From contig NC_087080.1 of assembly GCF_026151205.1 (NCBI RefSeq), positions 14,393,337 through 14,457,336 on the forward strand: a stretch of DNA of 64,000 bases. Reading direction: 5' to 3'. The stretch comes from Bolinopsis microptera (lineage: Eukaryota > Ctenophora > Tentaculata > Lobata > Bolinopsidae). The notes below the pieces were generated by a model. It had not been told where the DNA came from. It saw nothing but the letters and a program-made list of their open reading frames with translations, and did no database searches. This document shows, piece by piece, positions 11,401 to 22,087 of the stretch. Every line of letters begins with the position of its first letter. The first letter of the stretch is position 1. A program made the translations under genes and the position numbers.

Positions 11401-13457
11401 TAGATTCTATGTCATTATCATTCCTTGGGAAGTGTTAATTAATGCTTTTTCTTTCATACAGTAAAAGGAATAGGGTTCAATGTATAGGGAACCTAAGCAA
11501 GAGCATGGTCTATGTGGACTGTCATTTTGTGAGGCCTGTCATTTTGTAAGGCCGATACCCGTATAGATTTTTGTTTTATTTATAAAACATTAATTATAAA
11601 ATCTATTTCAGCTAAACCAAAATACGACGGTTAAACCATAAAGATATTGGTGCCGACCCTACATAAAATACAGAATTTAAATTGAAGATAAAATGTTCTT
11701 AATATCTTAAAACAACAAGTGTTCTTATCTCAACAAGAAGTGTAAAATATTCAGTGATTAAGTTATTGTAGGCTAACAATAATAACATAGACCTTGATAT
11801 GTCATAAAACTTTGGTTCTCCTCTCCACCAGTTTCCGCAGCTAACATTTGCTAGTTTTAAACGGGCTATCCAGATCACTGAATTTTTGAGGAAATTTCGA
11901 GGAAATTTTGCTGAAGCACCATTAACCAAAATTCGCTTAACAAGAGTAATCCTGTACCAGTGTACCTGGCAAAAGTTCCGCACACATTGGGACTTTCGCT
12001 AAGTGTCTCGATGTAATTCGACTTATATGACCTTAAATAACACTTGTTTCTCGGGTACACTTTTTCACCAGTGGGGCATATCTCGGAATCTCGGCATGTA
12101 TATAAGTATATAGCTAAAATTTGCTAGTTCTAAAAGAGTAAAAGGGCTATCCAGATCACTGAATTTTGCTGAAGGACCATTAACCCTAATTTTCTAAACA
12201 AGAGGGAAAATGTGAAATTTCATTTTTGTGGACATAGGTTTTCCGTCTGAACTTGGGCAGTGTTTCTATTAAGTCAATGTAAAACCTTTTATCTTGTGTG
12301 TTGATAACAGTTGCTCTCTTATCAGTAAAATCGTTTAATCGCACTACGATCACCGTGTAGCCTTGAAATACAATTTAACTTTAATTAGTGACCTGTACAT
12401 GATGGAGGACACAGATGTGCACTCAACATTTTTCACTGAAGCGCAACAGGACTTTAACACTTTGATTTCTAAAGTTGCAGAAGCCACGAACTGTGAACAT
12501 GGTTTTCAGTTGAAAAGTTTGAAATGCCAACCAAGAAGGTTTTGTTACACTTAATGTTTAGTGTGTACAGTCAGATGAGTCTCTTCGTCACAGAAACTAT
12601 GAATGCAACGAAAAGATGCTGAAGAATTGAAAAGCTTTCTCATCCGATTACAGGAGTCGGTTATCAAAGCCAAATTGAAGCAGTGTGTACCGTATTCGCT
12701 ATGTTCACCAAAAGTCACCAGTTCTGATGTACCTCATTCGCCATGTTCTCTAAAACTTGCCATTTAGATAAGATACATTTACTCGACAAAGCTCATAATA
12801 TATCTTAAAACATAACCGCTGATCAACCACATTATTTCAGGTGCAGCATCGCCGCGTACCATCAGTGGGAGTAAGAAGTTTGGATTTCTCTGCTGTACTT
12901 CTGGTCCACTCAGAGCTACACTCTCCTTCCCCAAGCTGGGGTGGGTGGGTGGTGAGACCCTCTCCTTTTCCGTTAGTATAGAGAATCTTAGCAACAAGGT
13001 CATGACCAAATCAACGATACAGCTGATTGAGCGCGATATTTTCACATCATCGTGTGGTCGTCAGCGGACCGTAAACAAGACAATATTGACCCGCAAGAGG
13101 GGAAGGATTGCACCGGGTGCCAGTTTCACGTGGAGTAATGTCGAGCTCCTCCTACCACCCCTCCCGCCCTCCCACCTCATCCACTGTAACATCATAGATA
13201 TAATGTACACTGTGGTGCTCAGTGTGCATCCCTCATGGTTAGGGTCAGATCTGAACGTTCCGGTGAACATCACCATCGGTACAATCCCACTTCGTCAACA
13301 GGTGCAACACATCAATTACCAATACCAGCCAGACAGGAAAGCACCGCCTCCAGCCATAAGTGCACCACCACCAGACATTAGTGCACCAACACCAGACATT
13401 AATGCACCACCACTACCCAGCTATGAAGAAATGGTGCACGGTGGGGCGGCGATGTAG
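5473..13457 (+). CDS. Alpha-arrestin (ARRDC-like) gene, copy A, four exons
   Basis: Exons are 5473-5628, 8857-9055, 9966-10079 and 12841-13457. All junctions are GT-AG, the phases join cleanly, and the product is 361 residues. The N-terminal arrestin fold runs over about 6-155 (FEIRLHNPLAVYYAGQ, VAWTEEE, LPFSIALP, STFIGDHG, VVSLLDLN). The C-terminal fold runs from about 165 (KKFGFLCCTSGPL, PKLGWVGGETLSFSV, NLSNKVMTKSTIQLIE, NITIGTIPL). Alpha-arrestins are cytoplasmic adaptors that recruit NEDD4-family ubiquitin ligases to membrane proteins through PPxY motifs. Here the tail is short, with three PPPDISA-like units, and ends in LPSYEEM, so the motif is LPxY rather than PPxY. The ATG at 5473 is the first before the conserved start. 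Introns 1-3 carry transposons. AATAAA occurs at about 13604 in the 3' UTR. Confidence 0.85.
6551..8269 (+). mobile_element. Mutator-like (MULE) transposon nested in the hAT-like element
   Basis: Long terminal inverted repeats of about 205-215 bp lie at 6551-6760 and 8063-8269. They are built from repeats of a GGACTCTAGAGCGGAAC-type motif in several variants (for example GGACCCTAGAGTGGAGTC). Between them is the C-terminal part of a MULE transposase. Long TIRs plus this protein are typical of Mutator-like elements. I could not find a clear 8-10-bp target duplication at the outer ends, and a related motif just outside the left TIR (about 6505) suggests the left boundary may be slightly further out. 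Confidence 0.8.
7455..7949 (+). pseudogene. MULE transposase, C-terminal fragment
   Basis: A 164-residue open frame resembles the C-terminal part of animal MULE transposases: FLNYFMTNWVQG, then FPPQSWN, then an RT..NYAEAFNRKF stretch and HSYPTIWTFLQAVYIEQ. This matches the family pattern in which an 'F..WN ... N..E..h..f' segment precedes 'HP.iw.fi..l..eq'. The catalytic N-terminal half is not visible upstream (6760-7455), so the protein is truncated and the element would need transposase supplied in trans. The tail has a basic KRARQRTK patch that could be a nuclear localisation signal. Confidence 0.72.
8739..8808 (+). repeat. (ACCCC)n microsatellite in arrestin-A intron 1
   Basis: About 14 near-perfect CCCCA units shortly before the exon 2 acceptor. 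The matching intron in copy B has a longer, less regular version at 18303-18402. Confidence 0.95.
9104..9865 (+). repeat. ~320-bp tandem repeat, 2.4 copies, in arrestin-A intron 2
   Basis: Units start at 9104, 9421 and 9745 with the shared GTAGTGGATGTCCTTGCTGT; the third is cut after CTCTTGATTTATAAT. Unit 2 has an extra 7-8 bp (GTAGTCC before GTACAGAC). Copy B intron 2 (18640-18787, 148 bp) lacks the whole array, so it arose or was inserted after the gene duplication, or was lost from B. Confidence 0.9.
10126..11563. mobile_element. Non-autonomous TIR element (TA target) in arrestin-A intron 3
   Basis: Perfect inverted termini: CGGGTATCGGCCTTACAAAA going inward from 10128, and its reverse complement ending at 11561, flanked by TA. 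The match extends about 28 bp. The interior carries many copies of CCTTACAAAATGAC or its complement GTCATTTTGT(A/G)AGGC: plus orientation near 10137, 10317 and 10489; minus orientation near 10985, 11010, 11155, 11178, 11520 and 11537. Copy B lacks the element. No transposase ORF is present. The subterminal motif switches orientation around the middle, as expected for transposase-binding arrays. Confidence 0.85.
12399..12554 (+). other. Small ORF in arrestin-A intron 3, conserved in copy B
   Basis: A 51-codon ORF from ATG (MMEDTDVHSTFFTEAQQDF...) with a near-identical counterpart at 21932-22087 (two or three substitutions). It does not match the arrestin family and sits between exons 3 and 4. 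Its conservation is no higher than that of the surrounding intron, so selection cannot be inferred. It could be an unrecognised alternative exon or chance. Confidence 0.25.
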
Positions 13458-14508
13458 GGGACTGAGGGAGAAGGGGAATGAGGTCCAGGGAGGTGGGACT
13501 TATGCTCCTAGTTATCCGACTTATGCATTTAATAATAGCTAATTACTTCAAGACAGTCTACTCTTTATATGTTAGTCACTAACTGATCACTAACTTAGAT
13601 AATAATAAAGTCACTGTCAGGTTCCACACTAAGTTATAATTAACACAATAAAAATACACTAGTCAACTATGTAAATAATCATCACTGTTGTAGTGACAAT
13701 AATTATAATATTATTTATATATAACTATTTTTGTAAATTGGTCATTAGAACTACCGGCACCGTCCGGAATAAATATCTGTTTTTTTTTAATTTTTGTTAT
13801 TTTAATGCAGTCACTCAAATAAGTTTATATCAGGACACTTTAACAAAGACACATACTCTGCCCACAATAAGGGGCCATAATTGTCTCAATTATGTAATTG
13901 TATAGAATTATTATTATTATTATTATTGTTTTTGTTATACTGTTTGATGATGTTTTGAAGAAAGTTTAAAAATTGCGAAAGAAAATGTACCGCATGTAAT
14001 TGTACACTGTAGCGTTTTTAAACAACTTTTTAGTTTATGATAAGTGGTTGATGAATATAACTGTAACTGTTTGTTTTTTTTGAAATGTTGAATGAAGTTT
14101 TTTAAAGTTTTTGGTTAAAAAAAAAGAATAAACGATAAAGGTTACGTCATAATTTTCAATTTTCATTCTCACTTATATCTTTATATTAAATAAAATTATA
14201 TTGTTATGTTTCTTATAATTTTGTAAACATTAGCCGGTGTACCAAAAACCGGTCCCCAAACAAACAAAATGGTGAAATTTTACAATTTGGAAACTTGATT
14301 CACCATGAAAATCATTCACCATTTTTTACCATTTGAATGTTCTAATTTCGAATTTATATCAAATCGAAATATTAAATTTGTATTCTGGTAAGTATACGAT
14401 AATACCGAGAGCTCAGTTTCGATGTACCTTACTCCTGATGCATGGCCATGTTCACCAAAAGTTACTAGTTTTTATATACCTTACTCGCTAAGTTTACTAG
14501 TAATACTC
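13458..14508. other. Arrestin-A 3' UTR and spacer to copy B
   Basis: 13458-13590 matches the 3' side of copy B, then homology ends. Possible poly(A) signals AATAAA are near 13604 and 13642. The rest is AT-rich, with ATT microsatellite at 13909-13926 and no ORF with recognisable homology. Short TGTACCTTACTCGCTAAGTT-like repeats at 14420-14500 resemble those at 12680-12760. Confidence 0.6.
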
Positions 14509-15290
14509 GATCTGGCCGTCTGGAAGCCCATAGAATTCCAGTTCAGAAGCCGAGTAAGGAGGTGCGGCTACTGATGAGAAGCCTCCTTAAAGTTTATTTG
14601 GGTTAGAAACGACATCTGGGTCCCTACCCTCGCACAAGATTATTCTCTATTTTCTTGTTGTGTTCATAATTCTGACGTTATGTCAAAGTGGGTATCTATG
14701 TAATTTTCATAATAATTTAATGGTTACCTTCATAGTTCATGCCCACAGTTCAATATTTCAACCTACCAATTTACCATACCTTATACTCATTAACTTATAA
14801 CTTATTATTTATATACTATAATATGTTTTGATTCTTAGTCCTTAGAAGGGCACTCTATTAACAGTTTTGGACTGATTTGAATGTCCTGCACAGCAGATCG
14901 AAGCATCTCTAAATTATTTACTATCTTTATTATATTGCTGTGTAAATTTGATTCTAATTCTAATTCTAATAATTCTCCAAAATCCCTCTTTTTCTGCAAA
15001 AAATGACCATTCTTAACCTTTCACTACTATACTGTCTTTTTACAAAAGAGTGTGAATGGAAAAAATCAAGAGATATTTACTCAATTTCTCTTGGCAACAC
15101 ACGGATTTATATTCAAATATTTAACTTCTTCCTTCTTCTTCTTCTTGATATAATTTACACTCTCTATTTTCCCATAAATGACACTTATATGTCTACTAAA
15201 ACATCAGTCTTCTTAAATTTTTCTAGATTAATTTAAAATCAATAACAGACTCTGAATTTCTGTTATTGAAGATGGGAAAGTATTCGATAT
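14509..15290 (+). repeat. Duplicated upstream flank, copy B
   Basis: Matches 1-646 plus 5355-5490 with few differences and lacks the CR1 LINE, so it is the empty site for that insertion. It ends in the original start of arrestin copy B: ATG at about 15272, then GGGAAAGTATTCGAT, where a retroelement interrupts exon 1. Confidence 0.9.
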
Positions 15291-15547
15291 TTTTAAAAAT
15301 CTAAATCTTTTCAAACAATACATAATTATACAGAATTGAATGCTTCTAAATAAACCCAGCAGTTATAAAAGGAGAAAACCGATATAGCCCTAATATCCAC
15401 TATCCCAGTATGAAACCCAAATTATGTATTGAAAGAGGGGTAACCAAAACACAGTAGTGTAAAGTAAGAAATACATTGGGCCCTAGCAAAAAATTAATTA
15501 ATCAATGAATTAAAACATATAATATTATTGTAATTATAGAAAATATA

Positions 15548-16423
15548 TCACTCTGAAGGCTCCTTCTCCGAGCTAATGACTCTAAAGTTCCTGATAACAT
15601 GAACTTTATCAGGCTCTGCTGTCCTTTTATTGAGTAGTTGGTCGACATCTTTCTTGTAGGCCATCCTGTCTGCAGCTGATCTATCTGGAGTAATGTAAAC
15701 TGAACTAAACCCGTCTACATGTCTTAGTAGCTTAGTCTTGCTCAAGATGGTACGAGCTTGATCTGAGCTTGACAAAATGAATTTCACTGGCCTGACTCGT
15801 TCAATTGTGTCCTTTCCAACTCGTTTACATCTCAAAATTGTCGGTTTTTCGTTGAGATGGTCCAACAAAATACCAGATACCTTAGTATCCAGGTTCTCCT
15901 CAGTCTCTGGAAGCCCAAAGATAATCAGACTTTTACTTCGATCTTCTTCTAGGGAAACCCTTTTCACCGCAGCTTGGATCTTCTTCGGTGCAAAGGCGTT
16001 TTTGCATGTGTTTTTCAAAAGAGACGAAAAGGTTTTGATCTTTTTCTGAGCTTCACTTTTCACAGTTCCAATCTCATCATCCTTCTTCAAAGCTAACTTC
16101 TCCTGCAAATCACTGATTTTAGCCATATCTTCTTCTTGCTTAGAGAGCAACTTCTCTTGTAGTTCTATGATTTTAGTCGCATCCGCTATTTTTTCTTTCC
16201 TGAACATTCTGTTGTCGTCAGCTGTTTCTGTGGCGGATTGTAACAATGGACCACAATAATTGTCCAGCATACAGCACACTGTCTCTAACCATTCTGATAA
16301 CCTTTCTCTAGGCACACTTCTCTGGTTCAGTTTATCAAACCGCACATCATCGTTGTGTTCAACTCCGATTTTACTTCTAATCTCCTTGAAAATACTGTCA
16401 GTCGCCATGTATATCTGATTCAC
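15548..16423 (-). CDS. LINE ORF1-like protein (coiled coil + RRM-like)
   Basis: An intact 291-residue frame. Residues about 70-125 form a charged coiled coil (KIIELQEKLLSKQEEDMAKI, then DLQEKLALKK). The C-terminal half starts with SLIIFGLPETEEN and holds RCKRVGKD...RVRPVKFILSSSDQARTIL, the pattern of the RRM-like domain in many LINE ORF1 proteins (FGLPE..., G....RPR..kv.f......ak...L). It ends with DRSAADRMAYKKDVDQLLN, like the segment that follows the RRM. Such proteins bind element RNA as trimers. The assignment is by motif pattern only. Confidence 0.65.
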   Translation of the reverse strand: MNQIYMATDSIFKEIRSKIGVEHNDDVRFDKLNQRSVPRERLSEWLETVCCMLDNYCGPLLQSATETADDNRMFRKEKIADATKIIELQEKLLSKQEEDMAKISDLQEKLALKKDDEIGTVKSEAQKKIKTFSSLLKNTCKNAFAPKKIQAAVKRVSLEEDRSKSLIIFGLPETEENLDTKVSGILLDHLNEKPTILRCKRVGKDTIERVRPVKFILSSSDQARTILSKTKLLRHVDGFSSVYITPDRSAADRMAYKKDVDQLLNKRTAEPDKVHVIRNFRVISSEKEPSE

Positions 16424-16713
16424 ATATATTCCGTAAGGAACTGGCCATTCACGACCATATCATCATCTAACATATCCATATGTTCATTCTGTAGCGGAAG
16501 TGGCATCGTACACGTTGTACAGAAAATGTACAAACAATGTGTAAGCCGTGAATATTGAGTGATTAGGAGCAGGCATGGAATAGAGTCTGTAGTACGAGAT
16601 GTTCTATTAAATTATTATACTACATATTATAGTAAAGTTCTAAAAAAGATCATATTTTGTAAAGTTGTGTAAGCCGTGATTATTTGATCTAGATTATTTG
16701 ATAGATTTTAGAT

Positions 16714-16767
16714 AGTATTGTGTAATAAGGCAGTATTGTGTAATAAGGCAGTATTGTGTAATAAGGC
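16714..16767 (+). repeat. 18-bp tandem repeat x3
   Basis: Three exact units of AGTATTGTGTAATAAGGC inside the retroelement at 15291-17827, just upstream (on its minus strand) of the ORF1-like gene. Confidence 0.95.
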
Positions 16768-18302
16768 AGTGGAAGTGGAACATCCAGTTCTGGTCTGTGG
16801 TTAGGGAAAGTTGGGAAAGAGAAGACAATGGCGATAATGGGTGAAACCTCACCTGGGCAGGCGAGAAATATATCACCCTCTAGAGGAGAGACAATGAATT
16901 TAGGAAACCTCAGACGTAAAGCCTTTGTGTAGACAGAGAGTCAAAGATAGCTCCTAGAAGATGTGAGTTCTAACAAACTATGGATTCAGAGGTCATCAGA
17001 CAGGAAGCTTTGATAAAAAGATGAATAGTCGTAACAACTGGACTCGGGACAATGAAGCTTTAGTGGGAGATAAGACCAGCTGCCAAAGGTGTGAGCAGGG
17101 GCACGTGAGTCTGGTTAGAGAGGTCGGGTGAAAAACCACGGACAGGACATTATATAAGGTCCGGTGGAAAGGTCAGAAAGAGAGATAGAGTTTGCCCGAT
17201 TCGAGGGCCATTGATATAGGTTACTTTGGAGCCAGGACCTGTTACGTCAGGGTCCCGGAGAGAGCATTATCGTGGTCTGTAGTTAGTGAACTGTGCGGAG
17301 GACATGAGCAGTCTGGCTTAAGTGTAGAGAGAGTCAACAATGATTAACTCAGGAGAGCAGGAATAGGCTGTGTTGTAGCCAGGGTTAACACGGGTTAATC
17401 CAACACGAGTGGGTTCGTGTCAACAACAATCGGGCTCAGGTGGAGCGAGAATGAACTATAGTGGATTTGGGCCTGATATAAGGACGGTCAGCGAGGACTG
17501 AAAGTGTTATGTAAGTGTAGTTTAAGGGTAAGACTTCGTTAGAGACGGTTAACGATGGTTAACCGTGATAGGTAAAGGTAGAGTAAGGACGTGTGTTTTA
17601 TAACTTAGATGTAGGGCGTTATAAGTCAGAGTAATTAGGAAGTGTATTTTGTAAGTAATTGAATTGTTAATCATTTTGTTTCTTACCCTTTTTTACCATC
17701 ATTATTACTTTCGTTTTTGTTGTTCGTAACCTAAATTACTACAAATAATCTACGAATCTGAAGCAAGTGATGACTGCTTACAAATGTATACAAATCTACA
17801 AAGCCAGAGAGACAATTCAACGCGCAAACATAACAAAGTTTGAGATCCGGCTTCACGACCCTCTGGCAGTATACTATGCCGGACAGACCATAGCAGGACA
17901 GGTGTTTCTCGAATTATCAGCTGAGCTTAACTTCGGTGCCATTACCTTGGAAATGCATGGTGACGCCAATGTAAGTGTATTTACATAATCCGAGTTTAAG
18001 TTATATCCTAGATCTGGAGGGGGATTATTTAAAACATATAATTGATACGAAAAGTCAGTTTAGCAGGAGCTATCAAACTAAATGTGTAAATCGTCTATAT
18101 GCGCACAGTCACGTGCTCGTGATCGGGAGTGGACCAATGATAGGGGACCTTGCTGGGTAGGCAATTATTATAGTGATCATCCAGTAAAGCGAGTGATTGG
18201 CTTGCTTATTTGTTGCCACTTAGTGAAGATTAATATGGTCCCTAGTCTATATAAATTATTCATTGTGGTTACCTCGTTGAAATTGTGGATTACTCAACTC
18301 TT

Positions 18303-18402
18303 CCCACCCCACCCCACCCCACTCAACTCCACCCCACCCCACCCCACCCCACCACACCGCATCCCACCCCAGCCAACCCCACCCCACCCCACCCTTACAG
18401 CA
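18303..18402 (+). repeat. (ACCCC)n-like microsatellite in arrestin-B intron 1
   Basis: An imperfect CCCCA array with ACTCAACTCC and ACCGCATCCC interruptions, equivalent to 8739-8808 in copy A. Confidence 0.9.
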
Positions 18403-19320
18403 TAAACACGCAGTTATTTAACTCCGGGTATCTTCTATAGGTTGCTTGGACAGAGGAAGAGGGAAGTAGAGACAATTTGCGCACAATTCACTATAAAAAC
18501 TCTGAGACCTACCTTAACATAGAACAGTATCTCATCGGGGACGGCAAAGAGGAGAGAAAGCTTCCGGCTGGATGTCACAACTTGCCCTTCTCTATAGCTC
18601 TTCCCACGAACATACCCGCCACTTTCATTGGAGATCATGGTTAGTGGATGAATCATGGTTAGTGGATAAATTGAACAATTGGCATAATGATGATTTATCA
18701 TTGCATTTCGTTTGTAATTTTGCGATTTAACTTGAAACTCGATTACACACAGCGACACACATTGAAACTTACAACACATACCTACAGGGAGGGTCCAGTA
18801 TAACTTGTCTGCTAAAATTGATAGAAGAACACGATTAGACATTAACCTTGATGTCACAGTTGTGTCATTGCTCGACCTCAACCAGGATCCCAGTGAGTAT
18901 TAAATTCATTTTTATTTTTAAGTACATTTTACATTTACAATTACAAAAAAATGTTCTTATTTTAAAACAACAAATGTTCTTATCTCACCAAAAAGTGTAA
19001 AATGATCAGTGATTAAGTTATTGTAAGCTAACAATAATAACATAGACCTTAATACTGTCATAAAACTTTGGTTCACCTCTCCACCAGTTTCCGCAGCTAA
19101 CAGTTGCTAGTTTTAAACGGGCTATCCAGATCACTGAATTTTTGAGGAAATTTCGAGGAAGTTTTGTTGAAGCACCATTAACCCTAATTTGCTAAACAAG
19201 AGGGAAAATGTGAGATATCATTTTTGTGGACATAGGTTTTCCGTCTGAACTTGGGCAGTGTTTCTATTAAGTCAATGTAAAACCTTTTAGCTTGTGTGTT
19301 GATAACAGTTGCTCTCTTAT

Positions 19321-21860
19321 GCTCTCTGGTATGACTCTGGTATGGCTCTGATTGTGATAGGGTTCTGAGAGATAAAGAGAAATGGAGAGAAAAGGCTAAT
19401 GAATCTGGCAATGAGTCCGATCTTGAAAAGTTCCGTCAGTACCGCAAAGATTTTAAACGCATAATGAACGAAAAGATGAGACTCAGTGTCGAAGATGATT
19501 CTGATTCTGCCCTTATTTCCAAAAAGTTTTGGACACACGTGAAATCAAAGTCTAAGTCGACTAGGATACCTGAAACGGTCCGATACGGTGATCGTTTTAG
19601 GAACACACCAGTTGAACAGGCTAGCTTATTCAATGAATACTTCTATCAACAATTCTCCTCAAGTAGCTCATATGACATTGACATCGACATGAGCTCCAGT
19701 AACAATTTCATGGATTTGAGATTTCACGTGTTGGATGTTTTGTTAATTTTGAAAGGGGTTAAACCAGGTAAAGCCGCAGGTCCAGATGGTATCCATGGCA
19801 CTGTGTTAAAAAATTGTGCGAGCACTCTTGCAAAGCCTCTAACCATGATTTTCAACACCTCTTTTGTGACTGGATGTGTGCCGGAGGAATGGAAGCTTGC
19901 TTCTGTTGTTCCGGTACACAAGAAGGGTGAAAAAGGATCTGTTGAAAATTACAGACCCATCTCACTGACATGCTTAGTTATGAAAGTTTTTGAACGTTGT
20001 ATTTCGAAAGAGTTGCTCGCAGCTTGTGAAGGGTTAATCGACTGTAGACAACACGGTTTTGTTAATGGGAAGTCTTGCACTACCCAGATGGTCCCATTCA
20101 CAGACAACCTTGCACTGGCCCTGAACAATAAGTCAAGATCCGACATTGTTTATTTTGATTTTGCTAAGGCATTTGACAGTGTATCACATGACTTAATCCT
20201 TCGCAAGCTAAAAAATTTATATGGTATTGATGGTCTGATGCTTAGATTTTTAAAGTCGTATTTACAAGACAGACGACAGCAGGTTGTTGTAGGTGGAGCT
20301 GTCTCAAGCATGCTTCCCGTGCAATCAGGAGTGCCCCAGGGATCTATTCTGGGACCACTTCTGTTTGTTCTATTCATTAACGACATGTTCTCGTGTGTTT
20401 CGGAGGATACAAATGTAGCATTGTATGCAGATGACACCAAAATTTGGAGGGTCATCGAATGCTTTGAAGACCACTATATTCTCCAAGGAGATATAGACAG
20501 GTTGTTTGCCTGGTCAATCGATAACAAAATGACTTTTCACCCTTCAAAGTGTAAGGTGTTATCTGTAACTCTGCAAAGAAATGTATTAGACAATCTTCCT
20601 TTTAATATTTATTGGTATAATCGTAATGAAGTCATAATTGATTATGTGGCATCCCATACAGATCTTGGTGTAATAATGAACAACAGGTTTCTGTGGGGTG
20701 CACATTGTGATCAATTGATATCTAAAGCAAGCTCGAAGCTTGGGCTCTTAAAGAGAACCTGTCATTTTACCATGGATAAACGCCAAAAGAGGGCTTTCTA
20801 CCTTACCATTGTAAGATCAATCTTTGAACATTGCTCAGTTATATGGTGTCCTCAGCGATCGACACACATGTCGAAGTTTGAGGCAATCCAGAAAAGAGCG
20901 ATCAAATGGATCAATGGACAACAGTTTGATCATTATAGTGATATTGTATTCTATGAGAAGCAGAAGGAGCTTAAAATTCTACCCATTAGATCTAAGTTCA
21001 TCCATAATTCAATTACGCTCTTCTATAAAATAGTAAATGATTTGGTAAGTATATCTCTACCTGAATATATTACTGTTGTTGAAGCTGGAACAATGAGGTA
21101 CACAAGGAGCACGGCATCAGTCATTGAAGGACTTGACACCAGCACATATACCTGCTCTATTGTACCAAACTGCGATAGTTTCAGAAACAGCTTCTTTTAT
21201 AGAACAATGCTTCTGTGGAATGCACTGCCAGCCTATGTTAGACAGACTGAGAAAATTTCTATTTTCAAAACAAAGCTAACTGAATTTCTCTGGTCTTCTG
21301 ACGTATGCTGGCCTGATTAGACGGCCCATCATGGAATATTATTATATATATATATTTTACTTTATGAATGTCATACTCTCTATAATTTGCCCCTCGCACC
21401 TGCAGTAGAACGCGCCGTTTTTTCTTTTATGAAACAACCCGAAACAAGCGCGTCACGCAGTACGTGAGTGGCTAGATTATAGATTGTTTTATTAAAATAT
21501 TATTTAATTATGTTATTTTGTTGTTATGTCGTGTAAGTTTGTGGAGTAGTAGCAAGAAGGTATCGTATACATTTAAATTTGTTCTCTTGATTATTTATTA
21601 ATGATTTTATGTAGGGTCGGCACCAATGTAATTATGGTCTTACCACCGTGTTTTGGTTCAGCCGAAATAAATTTTACCTTGATGTTTTTACATTTTGTTT
21701 CTCACTCCAGCTGAGTCTGGTAGTGTTGAGTATCATGAATATTTTTCTAGCTCTATTTTTCCATGTTTTTGCTTCACAGGAGATATTGTGGTCTTTTTAT
21801 TGAATATAACTGTAATACATTGATGTAAAGTTTATTTGAATTTTGAAATTAAAAAAAAAA
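19321..21860 (+). mobile_element. 5'-truncated LINE in arrestin-B intron 3
   Basis: Copy A reads CTCTTATCAGTAAAATCG (about 12315) with no insert. Here 2.54 kb lies between CTCTTAT and GTAAAATCG and ends in a run of A. Two bases of the target (CA) are missing and there is no target duplication. The element starts within the linker before the RT, so the endonuclease is lost by 5' truncation. The 3' UTR is 21321-21860; a segment at about 21612-21668 recurs in inverted form at 11592-11660 and, more diverged, at 56507-56560. Confidence 0.9.
19464..21320 (+). CDS. LINE reverse transcriptase (ORF2 C-terminal part)
   Basis: A 618-residue open frame, 5'-truncated; the frame extends upstream to about 19340 (VLRDKEKWREKAN). 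Reverse transcriptase motifs in order: KPGKAAGPDGIHGTVLK, NYRPISLTC, DFAKAFDSVSHDLIL, SGVPQGSILGPLLFVLFIND, and catalytic YADDTKIW. The C-terminal region (FHPSKCKVLSV, DLGVIMNN, SKLGLLKRTC, FYLTIVRS..EHCSVIW, SFFYRTMLLWNALP) is of the non-LTR type without RNase H. It is related to the fragment at 63100-64000, which shares FHPSKCKVLS and GLLKRTC. No inactivating stop is seen within this part. Confidence 0.93.
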   Translation: MNEKMRLSVEDDSDSALISKKFWTHVKSKSKSTRIPETVRYGDRFRNTPVEQASLFNEYFYQQFSSSSSYDIDIDMSSSNNFMDLRFHVLDVLLILKGVKPGKAAGPDGIHGTVLKNCASTLAKPLTMIFNTSFVTGCVPEEWKLASVVPVHKKGEKGSVENYRPISLTCLVMKVFERCISKELLAACEGLIDCRQHGFVNGKSCTTQMVPFTDNLALALNNKSRSDIVYFDFAKAFDSVSHDLILRKLKNLYGIDGLMLRFLKSYLQDRRQQVVVGGAVSSMLPVQSGVPQGSILGPLLFVLFINDMFSCVSEDTNVALYADDTKIWRVIECFEDHYILQGDIDRLFAWSIDNKMTFHPSKCKVLSVTLQRNVLDNLPFNIYWYNRNEVIIDYVASHTDLGVIMNNRFLWGAHCDQLISKASSKLGLLKRTCHFTMDKRQKRAFYLTIVRSIFEHCSVIWCPQRSTHMSKFEAIQKRAIKWINGQQFDHYSDIVFYEKQKELKILPIRSKFIHNSITLFYKIVNDLVSISLPEYITVVEAGTMRYTRSTASVIEGLDTSTYTCSIVPNCDSFRNSFFYRTMLLWNALPAYVRQTEKISIFKTKLTEFLWSSDVCWPD

Positions 21861-21931
21861 GTAAAATCGTTTAATCGCACTACGATCGTGTAGCCTTGAA
21901 ATACAATTTAACTTTAAGTAGTAACCTGTAC

Positions 21932-22087
21932 ATGTTGGAGGACACAGATGTACACTCAACATTTTTCACTGAAGCGCAACAGGACTTTAACACTTTGATT
22001 TCTAAAGTTGCAGAAGCCTCGAACTGTGAACATGGTTTTCAGTTGAAAAGTTTGAAATGCCAACCAAGAAGGTTTTGTTACACTTAA
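21932..22087 (+). other. Small ORF in arrestin-B intron 3 (pair of 12399-12554)
   Basis: A 51-codon ORF from ATG, near-identical to its counterpart in copy A. Function unknown; see that entry. Confidence 0.25.

Larger units (their letters stand above)
15291..17827 (-). mobile_element. Retroelement with ORF1-like gene, inserted in arrestin-B exon 1
   Basis: Relative to copy A, about 2.5 kb lies between TTCGATA and ACAAAGTTTGAG. The direct repeat at the ends is only ATA. It carries one minus-strand ORF that looks like a LINE ORF1. Read on the minus strand, 1.4 kb of non-coding sequence (16424-17827) precedes the ORF and about 255 bp follows it. No reverse transcriptase is visible, so this is either an ORF1-only derivative or a truncated copy. 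Confidence 0.7.
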
